Numbered from the stretch's first letter, positions 26,918 to 36,649 are shown. The stretch is 64,000 nucleotides of DNA from Symbiodinium natans (GCA_905221605.1 CAJNDS010002628.1:250763-314762); one strand, 5' to 3'. Numbers and translations are program-made. The notes: generated from the sequence alone by a model not told the origin.

Positions 26918-27138
26918 GTGGGGGAACTCCTAAACCCTAAACCCTACTTAAACCGTAAACCCTAGGGGCACTCGTGGAATCGAGGGCTGAACGTGTGCTT
27001 TGGCGCCCCTTGCCCACCATTCCCCGGAGGGTTCCCGAGCCCCAGCCCCAAACCCTTCAAAGTCTAAACTGCGCATGAAAACCCGGTTTAGGGTGTAGGG
27101 CTTAGGGTTTTAGGGTTCCCAAAACCCCTAAACCCTAC

Positions 27139-27292
27139 ACCTGCTTCGGACAAGCCGCCTCGGTTGTCGAGAGTCTTCATCATGAGGCTGCAGCACAGCA
27201 TTGGCGCCTTCGTAGTCTCCTACAAGATCTCCCTGCTGCAAAGCTTTCGAAGTTTTCTGGTGGAGCCTTGTCAAGGATTCAGAGTTCAGGGT
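27139..27292 (+). CDS. Exon-like island, about 50 codons
   Basis: Frame with CFGQAASVVESLHHEAAAQH then WRLRSLLQDLPAAKLSKFSG, helical and protein-like. A second frame is also open. Between degenerate repeats. Product unknown. Confidence 0.45.
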
Positions 27293-27481
27293 TGGGTCGT
27301 AGGGGGATATTGAGTCACGGTTTTCGTCGGGGCTTGGCGGTTTAGGGTTTAGGGTTCAAGGTTCCAAAAATCAACAACAAGAAACCCTAAGGCCCTAAAC
27401 CCTAAACCCTCAACCCCAAACCCCAAACCCCAAACCCTGCCCCTCTCAGACAACCCCCTTGAAGAACATGCTGACGTCTTG

Positions 27482-27558
27482 GGTAGTTACGTGGTCCCTT
27501 AAAGTGGGTCCCAGACTCCAGAACCCCGCAACAGGAGGTAAGGGACCATAGAACTACC
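27482..27558. mobile_element. TIR element, family Q
   Basis: GGTAGTTACGTGGTCCCTTA and TAAGGGACCATAGAACTACC are inverted ends of a 77-base element. Non-coding. Confidence 0.75.
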
Positions 27559-27799
27559 ATTAGATGACACTTGAAGGGGCACAAAAACCAGAAAGGTCTG
27601 TTTGGGTTCTAGGGGTTCAGAGTTCAGTGGCCCAGGCGCTATGGGTGCCCCAGACAGGGTTAAGGCTTTAGGGCGAAACCCTAAACCCTAAACCCTAACC
27701 CTAAACCCATCCGAAAAACCCTAAACCCTAAACCCTAAACCCTAAACCCTAAACCCTAAACCCTAAACCCTGAACCCTAAACCCTAAACCCTAAACACA

Positions 27800-27898
27800 A
27801 TGTTCAAGAGCCCCTTGCCCGCAAAGGGGAAGTGGGAGAACTGCACGCGCGGCTTCCGTCGACTGAGCGACTCGAAGCACGCGCCTGGTCCATGTTAG
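27800..27898 (+). CDS. Exon or mini ORF of 32 codons
   Basis: ATG at 27800 follows the last CCCTAAA unit. The frame MFKSPLPAKGKWENCTRGFR then RLSDSKHAPGPC ends in TAG. Basic and protein-like. A GTCCATG or GTTAGG donor before or at the stop is possible. Product unknown. Confidence 0.4.
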   Translation: MFKSPLPAKGKWENCTRGFRRLSDSKHAPGPC

Positions 27899-27899
27899 G

Positions 27900-28425
27900 T
27901 TTTTTTTGGTTGAGGGTTTAGGGTTTAGGGTTTAGGGTTTAGGGTTTAGGGTTTAGGGTTTAGGGTTTAGGGTCTAGGGTGGGGCGGGGGGGGGGGGGGG
28001 GGGTTGGTTAGGGTTTAGGGCTTAGTGTTGTGTTAAATAGTTGTGTTAGAGCATATCTTCTTGTATGTTCATGGCTTTCGACTTCATGTAAGCTTTGTTC
28101 AAAACAGCCTAGTGCATCTGCAAAGGCAGTTTAACATTACTAGAAATTATCCAAGCCTGTAAAGCAATTGGCCAGGCGCTGGTAAAAAGACGCCAATAGA
28201 GCTTCATAGATTGTACCTTGCAAGGCAGATATTATCAAAACTCTGCGGTCTTCTGACGAATTCTCGGGTAAGTTATGCTAAGGCAGTTATTAATGTACGT
28301 ATTCATGCTCTTAAGATGTGTGTTGAATGTGTATTCACATGGCACCATGCGCTCCAAACATCGGGTTTGGGACTTTGGAAAAAACCACAAACCGCATTAA
28401 CTTTTGAATCATCGTTCACTACCAT
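27900..28425. other. Repeat block then AT-richer unique sequence
   Basis: TTTAGGG array and G-run to 28020, then 400 bases of AT-richer unique DNA with a weak 73-codon frame (28211-28432). No splice signals chosen. Confidence 0.4.
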
Positions 28426-28561
28426 TTGCTGAAGAACCCCCCCCCCCCCAAAAAAAAAAAAAAAGAAGGAACATTAACCCCCACACCGCCCCGATAGAGA
28501 CGAGAGAGAAGATGTTTTTTATTTTTTTTTTTTTTTGGGGGTGGGGGTTGTTCTTAAGCAA
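28426..28561. mobile_element. TIR element, family J, copy 2
   Basis: TTGCTGAAGAACCCCCCCC plus A-run on the left, T-run plus GGGGGTTGTTCTTAAGCAA on the right, forming a long stem. Core contains GACGAGAGAGAAG. Confidence 0.8.
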
Positions 28562-28626
28562 CTAGTAGTTTACCTTACCAAATAACAATTTGTAATCGAT
28601 GTTTGTCGAACCCGATCGAAACCCCC

Positions 28627-28719
28627 GGGTCGAAGCATGTGCTACTGCGACATTCTTCAGAAGGCTTAGAGGCCTTCTGGGGATCTTACCATACTGGCGA
28701 GACCCCCCATACTCATGGG
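28627..28719 (+). CDS. Exon-like island
   Basis: Frame GSKHVLLRHSSEGLEAFWGS then YHTGETPHTHG. Followed by TTTAGGG repeats. Possibly the exon before 28903. Product unknown. Confidence 0.4.
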
Positions 28720-28902
28720 TTAGGGTTTAGGGTTTAGGGTTTAGGGTTTAGGGTTTAGGGTTTAGGGTTTAGGGCTTAGGGTTTAGGGTTTAGGGTTTAG
28801 GGTTTAGGATTCAGGGTTCAGACCTTAAGACCTTATATGGCTACAGGAGTTAGAGCTTAGGGGTTAGATTAGGGGTTAGAGTTTTGTGTTCCTTCCTCCC
28901 AG

Positions 28903-28954
28903 GTGAGGCGACAGGACTTCCTGGACATCATGGAGGCCTACCCTTTTTTGAATG
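28903..28954 (+). CDS. Well-bounded short exon
   Basis: CCTTCCTCCCAG precedes GTGAGGCGACAGG..., frame VRRQDFLDIMEAYPFLN, and the exon ends at GTATGT, a consensus donor. Both flanks contain telomere repeats. One of the clearest single exons in the window. Function unknown. Confidence 0.65.
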
Positions 28955-29277
28955 GTATGTGATAACAAGGGTTTAGGGTTTAGGGTTTAGGGTATAGGGT
29001 TTAGGGTTTAGGGTTCACATCCCAAGGTGTTATTGTTGTGCGTCCTGTCGTCTGAAATATTGTGTAAGTGTCATATGCTCTTAATGTTTTGGGATTCTTT
29101 GGGTGGCTGGGGTTTTCCAACGCTCGGCAAACTGACTAGTGAATGCCTGGACTTGAGATGCTGAACCCTAAACCCTAAGTTAAAACCCTAGCCCTAAAAC
29201 AACCCTTTAACCCTAAACCCTAGCCCTAAACCCTAAACCTGAGCCCTAAACCCTAAACCCTATAGCCCTAAACCCAG

Positions 29278-29395
29278 AATCCGGAGTGCCCAGATCCCTA
29301 CGGAGGACTACGAGTGGGACGATGGGGATCCCAGGGTGCTGGAGACGGTCTACGACCTGCTGGCTCCGAGCTTAGCTGGGGCTTTCAGGAGGGGG
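29278..29395 (+). CDS. Exon-like island with AG acceptor
   Basis: After CCCAG the frame reads IRSAQIPTEDYEWDDGDPRV then LETVYDLLAPSLAGAFRR, ending at a GTTTAG donor. Highly protein-like. May follow 28903 in the same gene. Product not recognised. Confidence 0.6.
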
Positions 29396-29721
29396 GTTTA
29401 GGGTTTAGGGTTTAAGGTTTAGGGTTTAGGGTTTAGGGTTTAGGTTTGGGTTGTTAGGGGTTTGGGGTTTAGGATGTAGGGGAAGGTCCTATAGTTGTAG
29501 TTTTGGTAGGGCTTAGGGGTTAGGGTGTAGGATTTAGGGGAAGGTCCCACAGTTTTGGTAGGGGCTTAAGGTTCAGGTTTTAGGGCAAGATGGTAGATAG
29601 ATGAGCTAATATCCCCAAGTCCCCCGAACCCTAAAACCTAAACCCTAAGCCCTAAACCCTAAACCCTAACCCCTAAACCCGAAATCCCAACCCCAAAACC
29701 CCAAGCGCCAAACCCAAACTC

Positions 29722-29865
29722 TGCCTCGGGGTGCTTGTTTCGATCCAGGATCGCGATGGTTCGGGCCTCGTGCGCGAGAAGGCGTCGGGTGCGCGGCTAT
29801 CGCCCCCCATTAGCTCTTCAAGACGATCTGCCCTATACAAGAAGGGGCATAAGCCCCTTCCTGAG
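29722..29865 (+). CDS. Exon-like island with EF-hand-like loop
   Basis: Frame with LGVLVSIQDRDGSGLVREKA followed by a Ser/Lys-rich stretch. DRDGSGLVREKA resembles an EF-hand loop (Asp 1 and 3, Ser 5, Gly 6, Val 8) with Ala instead of Glu at position 12, as in the 13.5 kb exon. A CCAG acceptor falls just before the loop. Confidence 0.5.
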
Positions 29866-30080
29866 CCCTAAACCCTAAACCGTGGACCCTAAACCGTAGA
29901 CCCCAAACACAAAACCCTAAACCCTACGACAAAAAGGCTGGTGAGGTGCTTTTTGCCTAGGTAACCTGAAGCCCCAAGCGCGACAACCCCAAAGCTCCTA
30001 AACCCCCCAAAATCCTCAAAGCCTAAACCCAAAACCCCAAAACCCCTAAACCTCTAACCCCCCCCAAAATCCTCAAAGCA

Positions 30081-30175
30081 TACCTGGGGCTCTATTTGCC
30101 TACAGTTTAGAAGTAACTACCCCCTTAATTCGTAGGTAGAACCCAGAAAGCTGTAGGTAAAGGGAGTCCCAGGTA
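30081..30175. mobile_element. TIR element, family C, copy 2 (complete)
   Basis: TACCTGGGGCTCTATTTGCC and the right end AAAGGGAGTCCCAGGTA are inverted. The conserved core CAGTTTAG.AGTAACTA is shared with 6816 and 52717. Confidence 0.8.
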
Positions 30176-30267
30176 ACCCTAAACCCTAAATCCTAAACCC
30201 GAAATCCCTAAACCCCCAAAACCCCCTAAACTTCCATGTCGGGAACCAAGCAAGGGGCCACATGACC

Positions 30268-30466
30268 TTGAGAACTGCCCACATGAACCCTAAACCCTAA
30301 ACCCTAAACCCTAAACCCTAAACCCTAAACCCTAAACCCTAAACCCTAAACCCTAAACGATTAAGAACCCCCCCAAAAAGCACAAATGACAATCCCTATA
30401 CTCCCTTAGAAGGAAGATTCTTTTCGGGGGTTCGAAAGCAATTGGTAGTTGAGAACTGCCCACATG
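30268..30466. mobile_element. CCCTAAA array plus family J element between 18-base duplications
   Basis: TTGAGAACTGCCCACATG is present at 30268-30285 and 30449-30466. Between them are about ten CCCTAAA units and a TIR element (30360-30441; TTAAGAACCCCCCC...GGGGGTTCGAAAGCAA). With one duplicate and the insert removed, an open frame (NQARGHMTLRTAHMASGPEG then LTPSW) runs across the site, so the insertion may act as an intron. Confidence 0.75.
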
Positions 30467-30702
30467 GCTTCGGGCCCTGAAGGGCTCACACCAAGTTGGG
30501 GGGGGGGGGGGGGGTTAAGGCTTTAGACGTGTTGGGCTTAGGGGCTTGAAGGTTTAGACCGTTTACAGGGTTACCCTAAACCCTAAACCCTAAACCCTAA
30601 ACCCTAAACCTAAACCCTAAACCCTAAACCCTAAACCCTAAACCCTAAACCCTAAACCCTAAACCCTAAACGATTTTGTGGATTTGGGGGTGCATGGCTT
30701 GG

Positions 30703-30810
30703 CCCCATCAGGACTTCGCAGCGCTTGAGGAGTTCAAGGCGGAAGAGGCGCTCGACGCTCGGAGAGCAAGGGCGTGGCGGGACAACTTGTGGCGTCATCT
30801 CAATTATTTA
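30703..30810 (+). CDS. Exon-like island, 36 codons
   Basis: Frame PHQDFAALEEFKAEEALDAR then RARAWRDNLWRHLNYL, strongly helical. Ends at TTTAGGG repeats. Product unknown. Confidence 0.55.
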
Positions 30811-31064
30811 GGGTTTAGGGTTTAGGGTTTAGGGTTTAGGGTCTAGGGTCTAGGGTCTAGGGGCCAGAAAGGCCCCCACCTGTTGTTGTGTTAGGATGAG
30901 AGGGTTGGGTTTCGGGGCTCTATGGGGTCTTGGCTTTGCCGTTGTCGGCATAGGAGTTTGGGCTTGTGGCGGCGGTCTAGTGTTTAGGGGTTTATAGAGC
31001 TTAGTGTAAACCCTAAACCCCATACCCCAAAGGTATCAGAAATTTGTCAAAAACCTCGCAACTC

Positions 31065-31200
31065 TCGATATCACAAAGTTCCCAAACCGAGGCCTTAAAA
31101 AGAGCCCAGTTGAAATTGCTTTTTGCATCGATGTAAAAAAAAAAAACAGTTCCCAAACTGAGACCTCAAGAGAGCCCAGTTGAACTAAACCCTAAACCCT
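31065..31200. repeat. Short direct duplication around an A-run
   Basis: GTTCCCAAAC.GAG.CCT.AA..GAGCCCAGTTGAA occurs at about 31077-31116 and 31147-31184 with a 12-base A-run between. A telomere block starts directly after the second copy. Confidence 0.6.
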
Positions 31201-31220
31201 GAACCCCAAACCCTAAACCC

Positions 31221-31319
31221 TTGAAATGGTTTGTAGAGCTGGATAAAAATTCCACTGAGGAGTCCATATCACGAGTGGGGCGTGCGCTCATCAAGTTTCC
31301 GCAGGCCCCGTGGGATTAG
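31221..31319 (+). CDS. Probable terminal exon
   Basis: 33 codons ending in TAG: LKWFVELDKNSTEESISRVG then RALIKFPQAPWD. Starts right after a CCCTAAA block. Well balanced protein composition. Product not recognised. Confidence 0.5.
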   Translation: MKWFVELDKNSTEESISRVGRALIKFPQAPWD

Positions 31320-31601
31320 GGTTTGGGGGCTTTTTGGTTTGAGGTTTAGGGTTTCGGGTTAAGGGCCCCTAAACCCTAAACCCTAAACCCTAAACCCTAA
31401 GAGGTCCACCCCCCGGGTTTAGGGCTTGGGGGCTTTTTGGCTTGGGGCTTAGGGTTTCGGGTTTCGCTTCAGCTCTACAGCTTTGGGCTTCGCGGTTCTA
31501 AGTCCAAAGTGTGTTGTTGCTTTTTTTTTGAAGGGGGGGGGGGGGGGGTAGCGTTTAGGGTTTGGGGCGTGGGGTTTGGGGCTGAGGGCTTGGGGCAGAG
31601 G

Positions 31602-31617
31602 GCCTTTTTGGCTCAAG
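31602..31617 (+). other. Possible relic of the dinoflagellate spliced leader
   Basis: GCCTTTTTGGCTCAAG matches the last 16 bases of the known dinoflagellate leader (GCCATTTTGGCTCAAG) at 15 of 16 positions. Retroposed, trans-spliced mRNAs leave such relics in dinoflagellate genomes. The next ten bases (GACCGGGGGC) show no obvious gene start, so a chance match cannot be excluded. Confidence 0.45.
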
Positions 31618-31699
31618 GACCGGGGGCTCCGGCTTAGGGTTAAGGGGGGGATGAGGTTTCTTCTTTCCTAGTGGAGCTTTTGGGGCTGAGATAAAGTTT

Positions 31700-32117
31700 A
31701 GGGTTTGACGGTTCATGGTTTTATGGTGTGGGGGTTCGGGCTCGGCATGGGAGGATATCGCCTAAGCCTTCAAACCCAAACCCCAAAAACCCTACACCAC
31801 CCTCAACCCTAAACCCCAGACCCTAAAGCCTAAACCCTAACCCTAACCCCCGAAACCCTAGAACCTAAAGAACCAACCTGTAACCCATAAGCCCTAAACC
31901 CTAAGCCCTAAGCGCAATGCCCTCAGCCCTGAGCCCTAAGCCCTGAGCCCTAAACCCTACACCCCAAAACCTAAACCCGAACCCTAAACCCTGAACCCTG
32001 AACCCTGAACCCTGAAACCCTAAACCCGAAACCCGAAACCCGAAACCCGAAACCCGAAACCCGAAACCCTAACCCCTAAACCCTAAAAACCCAACACCCT
32101 AAGCTCTCGCTTTTCAG
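31700..32117. repeat. Degenerate repeat field including a CCCGAAA variant array
   Basis: Mixed CCCTAAA, CCCTGAA and CCCTGAG units. 32028-32070 holds about seven CCCGAAA units. No exon. Confidence 0.75.
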
Positions 32118-32153
32118 GAGAGGCCTGGCCGACTGGCGAAGATGAGCCTTGGA
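32118..32153 (+). CDS. Micro-exon of 36 bases
   Basis: CTCTCGCTTTTCAG precedes GAGAGGCCTGGCC..., frame ERPGRLAKMSLG, then a GTTTAG donor. The strong polypyrimidine tract supports an acceptor. Confidence 0.5.
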
Positions 32154-32727
32154 GTTTAGGGAGTTTAGGGAGTTTGGGGGTTAGGGTGTAGGTTTGGGGT
32201 GTAGGGTTCTTGGGTTCTAGGGTTCTAGGGTTCTAGGGTTCTAGGGTTCCAGGGTTCCAGGGTTCCAGGGTTCCAGGGTTCTAGGGTTCTAGGGTTCTAG
32301 GGTTTAGGGTTTGTGGTTTAGGGTTGGGATGTTCCCCTTATCTAAGGGTTGCTTCATGGGCCCTCAATATGGTTCTGATGTACGGCCTGCAATTTGTGCA
32401 GTTTAGGGATTAGGGTTTAGGGTTTAGGGTTTAGGGTTTAGGGGTACCCTTTCAAGGGCCCTGAGGGCTTAGGGCTCCGGGCTTAAAGGTTTGTTTGCAG
32501 GTTTGGGGTTTTTGGGTACTTGGCCTAGGCCTTCAAGCCTAAACTATGCCCCATAAACCCTGAACCCGAGAAACGCCTGTAAACCCAAACAAGCCCTAAA
32601 CAGAAAATCCCTAAACCCCTAAACCCCTCAACCCCTAAACCCCTAAACCCTAAACCCCAAACCCCAAACCCTAAACCCTAAACCCTAAACCCTAAACCCT
32701 GAACCCTAAACCCCAAACCCTAAACCC

Positions 32728-32793
32728 AAGAAAGCCCCCTGGCAGCCTGTTGCCCAGGAGTCTCGACCTCAGGTTCGCCCCGCCCAGCCATGA
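32728..32793 (+). CDS. Probable short terminal exon
   Basis: 22 codons ending in TGA: KKAPWQPVAQESRPQVRPAQ then P. Follows a CCCTAAA block. Could be the exon after 32118. Unknown product. Confidence 0.4.
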   Translation, partial: KKAPWQPVAQESRPQVRPAQP

Positions 32794-32814
32794 GCCGGAC
32801 AGAGGTTCGGCTGT

Positions 32815-33860
32815 TCGTTTGAGGGGTTTGAGGGGTTTGAGGGGTTTCGGGGGTTTCAGGGGTTTCAGGGGTTTCAGGGGTTTGAGGGGTTTGAGGGTTT
32901 GAGGGGTTTAGGGTTTGAGGGTTTGAGGGTTTGAGGGGTTTAGGGGGTTCGGGTTTAGGGTTTAGGTATAGGGGTTAGGGTTTGATGGGTTTAGGGGTTT
33001 CAGGGTGTAGGGGCTTAGGGTGTAGGGTTCAGGGGTTTAGGGTGTAGGGGTTCTGGGTTTAGGGCTTTGGGGTTCTAGGGGTTTAGGGGTTTAGGGTGTA
33101 GGGGTTTCGGGCTTGAGGGCTTTAGCTTTTCGGGGCTTAGGGGTTTAGGGCTTTTGGATTTCAAGGTTTAAGGTTTGGGATTTTGAGGCCGGTTTCAGGG
33201 TGTAGGGTTTAGGGATTTAGGGCTTTAGGGTTGAGGGTTTAGGGTTTAGGGCTTTAGGGTTTTAGCGTTTGGGGGGGTAGGGGTTAGCTAGTGAACCACG
33301 GTTGGCCAAGCCCCCAAGCAACGCCAGGGACAACTTACCTTCTGTTTAACGGGGCATAGGGTTCAGGATTGAGGGTTCAGGATTGAGGGTATAGGGTTTA
33401 GGGGTTCAGGGTTTAGGCTTGAGGGGTTTAGGGTGTAGGGGTTCGGGGTCTAGGGTTTAGGCTTTGAACCATTTATGGAGTCCGTTTTGTGTTTTTGTGC
33501 GGGGGGGCTAGCGTTCAGGTTCAGGGTGCAAGGGTCGACAATGCCCGAATCGAATCAGGGCCCGAAACCCGGAAATCCTAAGCCAAAAGCCCCTAGGCCC
33601 TATAAACCCTGACGTAAACCCCCTAAATCCCCTCAACCCCCTCTACCCCCTCTACCCCTCAACCCCCTCAACCCCCCCAAACCATAAACCCTAAACCCTA
33701 GACCCCAAACCCTAAACCGTTACAGCAGCAAAAGGCCACAACACTTAAACAAACAAACTAACTAGCTAAACCCCAAACCCCAAACCCCAAACCCCAAACC
33801 CTAAACCCTAAACCCCAAACCCCAAACCCCAAACCCTAAACCCTAAACCCTGAACCCTGA
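32815..33860. repeat. One kilobase of degenerate telomere-like repeats
   Basis: GAGGGGTTT, GGTTTCAGG and GTGTAGGGG units to about 33470, then CCCTAAA/CCCCAAA types. A minus-strand CAGAAG|GTAAGT donor near 33332-33346 hints at one minus-strand exon; nothing else is coding. Confidence 0.6.
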
Positions 33861-33870
33861 ACCCTAAACC

Positions 33871-33936
33871 CGAGTTTGTTTGGAGAGGCATCAGCCGAGC
33901 TTCTTTCGTCGAGGCCTGGCAGGCCTGGCCCTGGTT
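33871..33936 (+). CDS. Exon-like island, weak
   Basis: Unique stretch between repeats with frame SLFGEASAELLSSRPGRPGP. Composition only. Confidence 0.3.
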
Positions 33937-34093
33937 TAGGGTTTAGGGTTTAGGTTTTAGGGTTTAGGGTTTAGGGTCTAGGGTTTAGGGTTCAGGGTTT
34001 AGGGTTTGGGGTTTGGGTTTGAGGGTTTGGGCGGAGGTTAATTGGGTTTGAGGGTGAAGGTGGTTCAGGGTTTAGGGTTGAGGGGTCAGGGTT

Positions 34094-34237
34094 AAGGAGC
34101 AAGTGCAGCAATTCAAGGCACATGTTTTCCCTCCACTCTATATCAGAGGGGCAGAAGTCCTTTTGATGACAGGACACCCATTGCAAAGTTATTGCAATGG
34201 CTCCTGCAGGTTTTTCGGGCCCTTGAGGGGTGATTGA
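34094..34237 (+). CDS. Exon-like island ending in a stop, 47 codons
   Basis: Frame KEQVQQFKAHVFPPLYIRGA, then EVLLMTGHPLQSYCNGSCRF, ending TGA. A minus-strand frame is also open, but this one is longer and more regular. Product not recognised. Confidence 0.45.
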   Translation, partial: KEQVQQFKAHVFPPLYIRGAEVLLMTGHPLQSYCNGSCRFFGPLRGD

Positions 34238-34344
34238 GCCCGAGGCTTGAATCGTAACAGCTGCTGCTATGAATGGTCCCGAAAAAAGGTTGCAGGTTGT
34301 AGGCTTCAGGGTTTCAGGGCTTCAGGGTTTTAAGGTTTAGGGCT

Positions 34345-34500
34345 AACCTCTTTCTTACACGGTTCAAGCGGATCTTGTTTGGGAAGAACTTCTTCAAGGG
34401 GACCCTGGATCCAAACCCCATGGGGCCTTTGCAGGACAGTCGGTCAAAGCAGCCTCTAGCACTATCCAGACACACCAAAAGCCCTACAAGCCTTCAATAG
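34345..34500 (+). CDS. Exon-like island ending in a stop, 51 codons
   Basis: Frame NLFLTRFKRILFGKNFFKGT then LDPNPMGPLQDSRSKQPLAL, ending TAG. Hydrophobic/basic start and Ser/Pro-rich tail. Flanked by telomere-like units only upstream. Product unknown. Confidence 0.5.
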   Translation, partial: NLFLTRFKRILFGKNFFKGTLDPNPMGPLQDSRSKQPLALSRHTKSPTSLQ

Positions 34501-34882
34501 AACCAGAACCGAAAAGCTTTGAAGCCCCGCAACCCTACAACCTTCTTGTTGTATCCCCGTAAACCCCAAGCCGCACTTTAATCCTAAACCTTGTACTTGT
34601 TCGTGACCCCCAGAACCCCCCTGTCTTTCCCGTGCCAGGGTTTAGAGTCTAGGGGCTCGGGTTTCAGTTATCGAGAATAAAGGTTTTAGAGGGCTTGGTA
34701 GGGAGGTGGTGGGGCCTCATAGTCCTTCCCCCGGGCTGCATGGACCCAATCCCCTAAACCCGAGTCCCGACCCAACCCTGAACCCTAAACGCTGAACCCT
34801 GAACCCTGAACCCTGAACCCTGAACCCTGAACCCTGAACCCTCCTCCCCTGCAACCCTGAAGGTGGGTTCAAGAGAGGTTGA

Positions 34883-34974
34883 GGGTTTTGTGCTTCTAAG
34901 GACCTCGGCTCTCGGGCGCATGGCGCGGACGCGAAGATCGTGTTCGGCCTCTTGATGTTCATTAGGTTACCCAG
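34883..34974 (+). CDS. Exon-like island with GT donor
   Basis: Frame GFCASKDLGSRAHGADAKIV then FGLLMFIRLP, ending at GTGTTT. Preceded by CCCTGAA variant repeats and followed by the GGGTTTAA array. Product unknown. Confidence 0.5.
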
Positions 34975-34985
34975 GTGTTTAGGGC

Positions 34986-35096
34986 TTAGGGTTTTAGGGG
35001 TTTAAGGGTTTAAGGGTTTAAGGGTTTAAGGGTTTAAGGGTTTAAGGGTTTAAGGGTTTAAGGGTTTAAGGGTTTAAGGGTTTAAGGGTTTAAGGT
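34986..35096 (+). repeat. Homogenised 8-base variant array GGGTTTAA
   Basis: About 13 perfect GGGTTTAA units, with no normal TTTAGGG unit inside. Confidence 0.95.
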
Positions 35097-35315
35097 TTTG
35101 GGGATCTGCAAGTTTCGCATACTATCCCCCGTCTGCCCTTTTTTTGCGGATAAACCCTGAACTATGAGCTGCCCGAAGGGCTAAACTCTGATTACCACAA
35201 GTTCGCAACATTCGCCCACTCCGCACAAGCACCGCCCTTATTGGGTGAAACCCTAAACCCTCAGCCCAATATGAAGTAGGGTATATGTTGCTTGTACCCC
35301 CAAAACGACACCAGG

Positions 35316-35394
35316 TATATACACTCACCAATTTTAAAAGGGAACCTTATATACACTCACCAAAAACAGAAATATAAACCCTCAGCCCAACATC
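35316..35394. repeat. Repeat family R, copy 1
   Basis: GTATATACACTCACCAATTT, a second TATACACTCACC and ACAGAAATATAAACCCT recur in diverged form at 63098-63172. Possibly a MITE core. Confidence 0.65.
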
Positions 35395-35396
35395 CT

Positions 35397-35495
35397 CAAA
35401 CGGATTCTCGCAATGTGGTCCAAGAAGCTTTCAAGGGCCGTCAACCAGCCACTCCGGCTGTCCTGCGGGTAGATGGAATGCTGGAATTCTCCAAC
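35397..35495 (+). CDS. Exon-like island
   Basis: Frame QTDSRNVVQEAFKGRQPATP then AVLRVDGMLEFSN. Protein-like. Directly follows repeat R. Product unknown. Confidence 0.45.
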
Positions 35496-35535
35496 CCCAA
35501 ACCCCAAAGCCCAAACCCCAAACCTCAAACCCCTA

Positions 35536-35965
35536 AATTAAGAGCCTCCGGCTCCGACCCCGCTGGAGCATAGTTGAAAGGTTTAAACGCGCTCGTCAGC
35601 TCAAAGGATGCCAAAAGTTGATTTGCTTGAGCCTCTGTGAAACGTTGGGGGGGGCGTGGGTAGGGGGTAGCAGCCCCATCAATTCAAGCCCAACAAAAGC
35701 AGGGTGGGGGGGAGGGGGCGGGGTGGGGGGGGGGGTTAAGGGGGGGAGAGGGGGGGTGGGGGGGGCAGGGGGGGGGTAGGGGGGGGGGTAAGGGGGGTGG
35801 GGGGGGGAGGGGGGGGGGGGGGGGGGGGTTAAGTAAAGGGGGGGGGCGGGAGTGGGTTGGGGGGTGTTGGTGGAAGCCAAGCCCCCATCCCCCATCACTT
35901 AGCCCAGCAACCAGCAGGACGGGCGTTTAGGGGGTGGGGGGTAGGGGGGGGGGGGGGGGGGGGTA
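35536..35965. repeat. Repeat family O, copy 2, with long G-rich tract
   Basis: Matches 26474-26575 closely over about 105 bases, then 300 bases of broken G runs, interrupted at 35670-35700 and 35875-35920 by unique sequence, ending in a T-run. No coding sequence; proline-rich minus frames here are composition artefacts. Confidence 0.8.
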
Positions 35966-36104
35966 GTTTTTTTTCTGAAAGGTAATCCCGGACCATCAAC
36001 GCTAAACACCAAACACCAAACCCCAAACCACCAAACCCTAAAACCTAAACCCAAACCTAAACCTTAAACACTAAAACCTAAACCCCTAAAACCGAAACCT
36101 GACC

Positions 36105-36209
36105 CAAAATCATCGAATGGCTCAGCATAGTGAAGCGAGGCTTGTGGACTTGATGGAGATGGCCGCCCTGTCTTGCCTCTCCCAGGGGAGTACGTTTCGC
36201 TTGTTATGG
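36105..36209 (+). CDS. Exon-like island with GT donor, 35 codons
   Basis: Frame QNHRMAQHSEARLVDLMEMA then ALSCLSQGSTFRLLW, ending exactly at GTAATA. Helical. The following 100 bases are AT-rich and intron-like. Product not recognised. Confidence 0.55.
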
Positions 36210-36365
36210 GTAATATATTGGTGTTTTGTATTCCTATGTCATATTGTTCTTTGAGTTTCAAAACTTAATAATTGGTGAAAATCATTGATAATCATATTCA
36301 TAATCATAATAAAATGAGTACAATTGAATACGAATACTTAGTTTATAGTTATTGGGGGGGGGGAG

Positions 36366-36593
36366 TTAGCGTTGGGCTTGGGGCTTAGGTCGGTTGGAGG
36401 ATCCCAGCATTCCAGAGTTCTTGGGTCGAGGGTTCGAGGGTGATAGGGTTCTAGGGTTCTGGTGTGCTAGGAGTAGTTCTAGAGTGTGAGTGGTTTTTTC
36501 GCCTGAGCCCTTTCCTCGAGGCTGTGCTTGGCGTTTAGCGGCGGTGGAGCGTGAGGCCTCGGGTTTGTGTAGATTTGGAGGACTTGGCTTCAT
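36366..36593 (-). CDS. Possible minus-strand coding island
   Basis: 75-codon minus-strand frame beginning MKPSPPNLHKPEASRSTAAK, Ser/Lys/Pro-rich and probably disordered if real. No splice sites assigned. Confidence 0.25.
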   Translation of the reverse strand: MKPSPPNLHKPEASRSTAAKRQAQPRGKGSGEKTTHTLELLLAHQNPRTLSPSNPRPKNSGMLGSSNRPKPQAQR

Positions 36594-36649
36594 TGAACCC
36601 TAAACCCTAAACCCCAAACCCTAAACCTAAACCCTAAAACCTAAACCTA

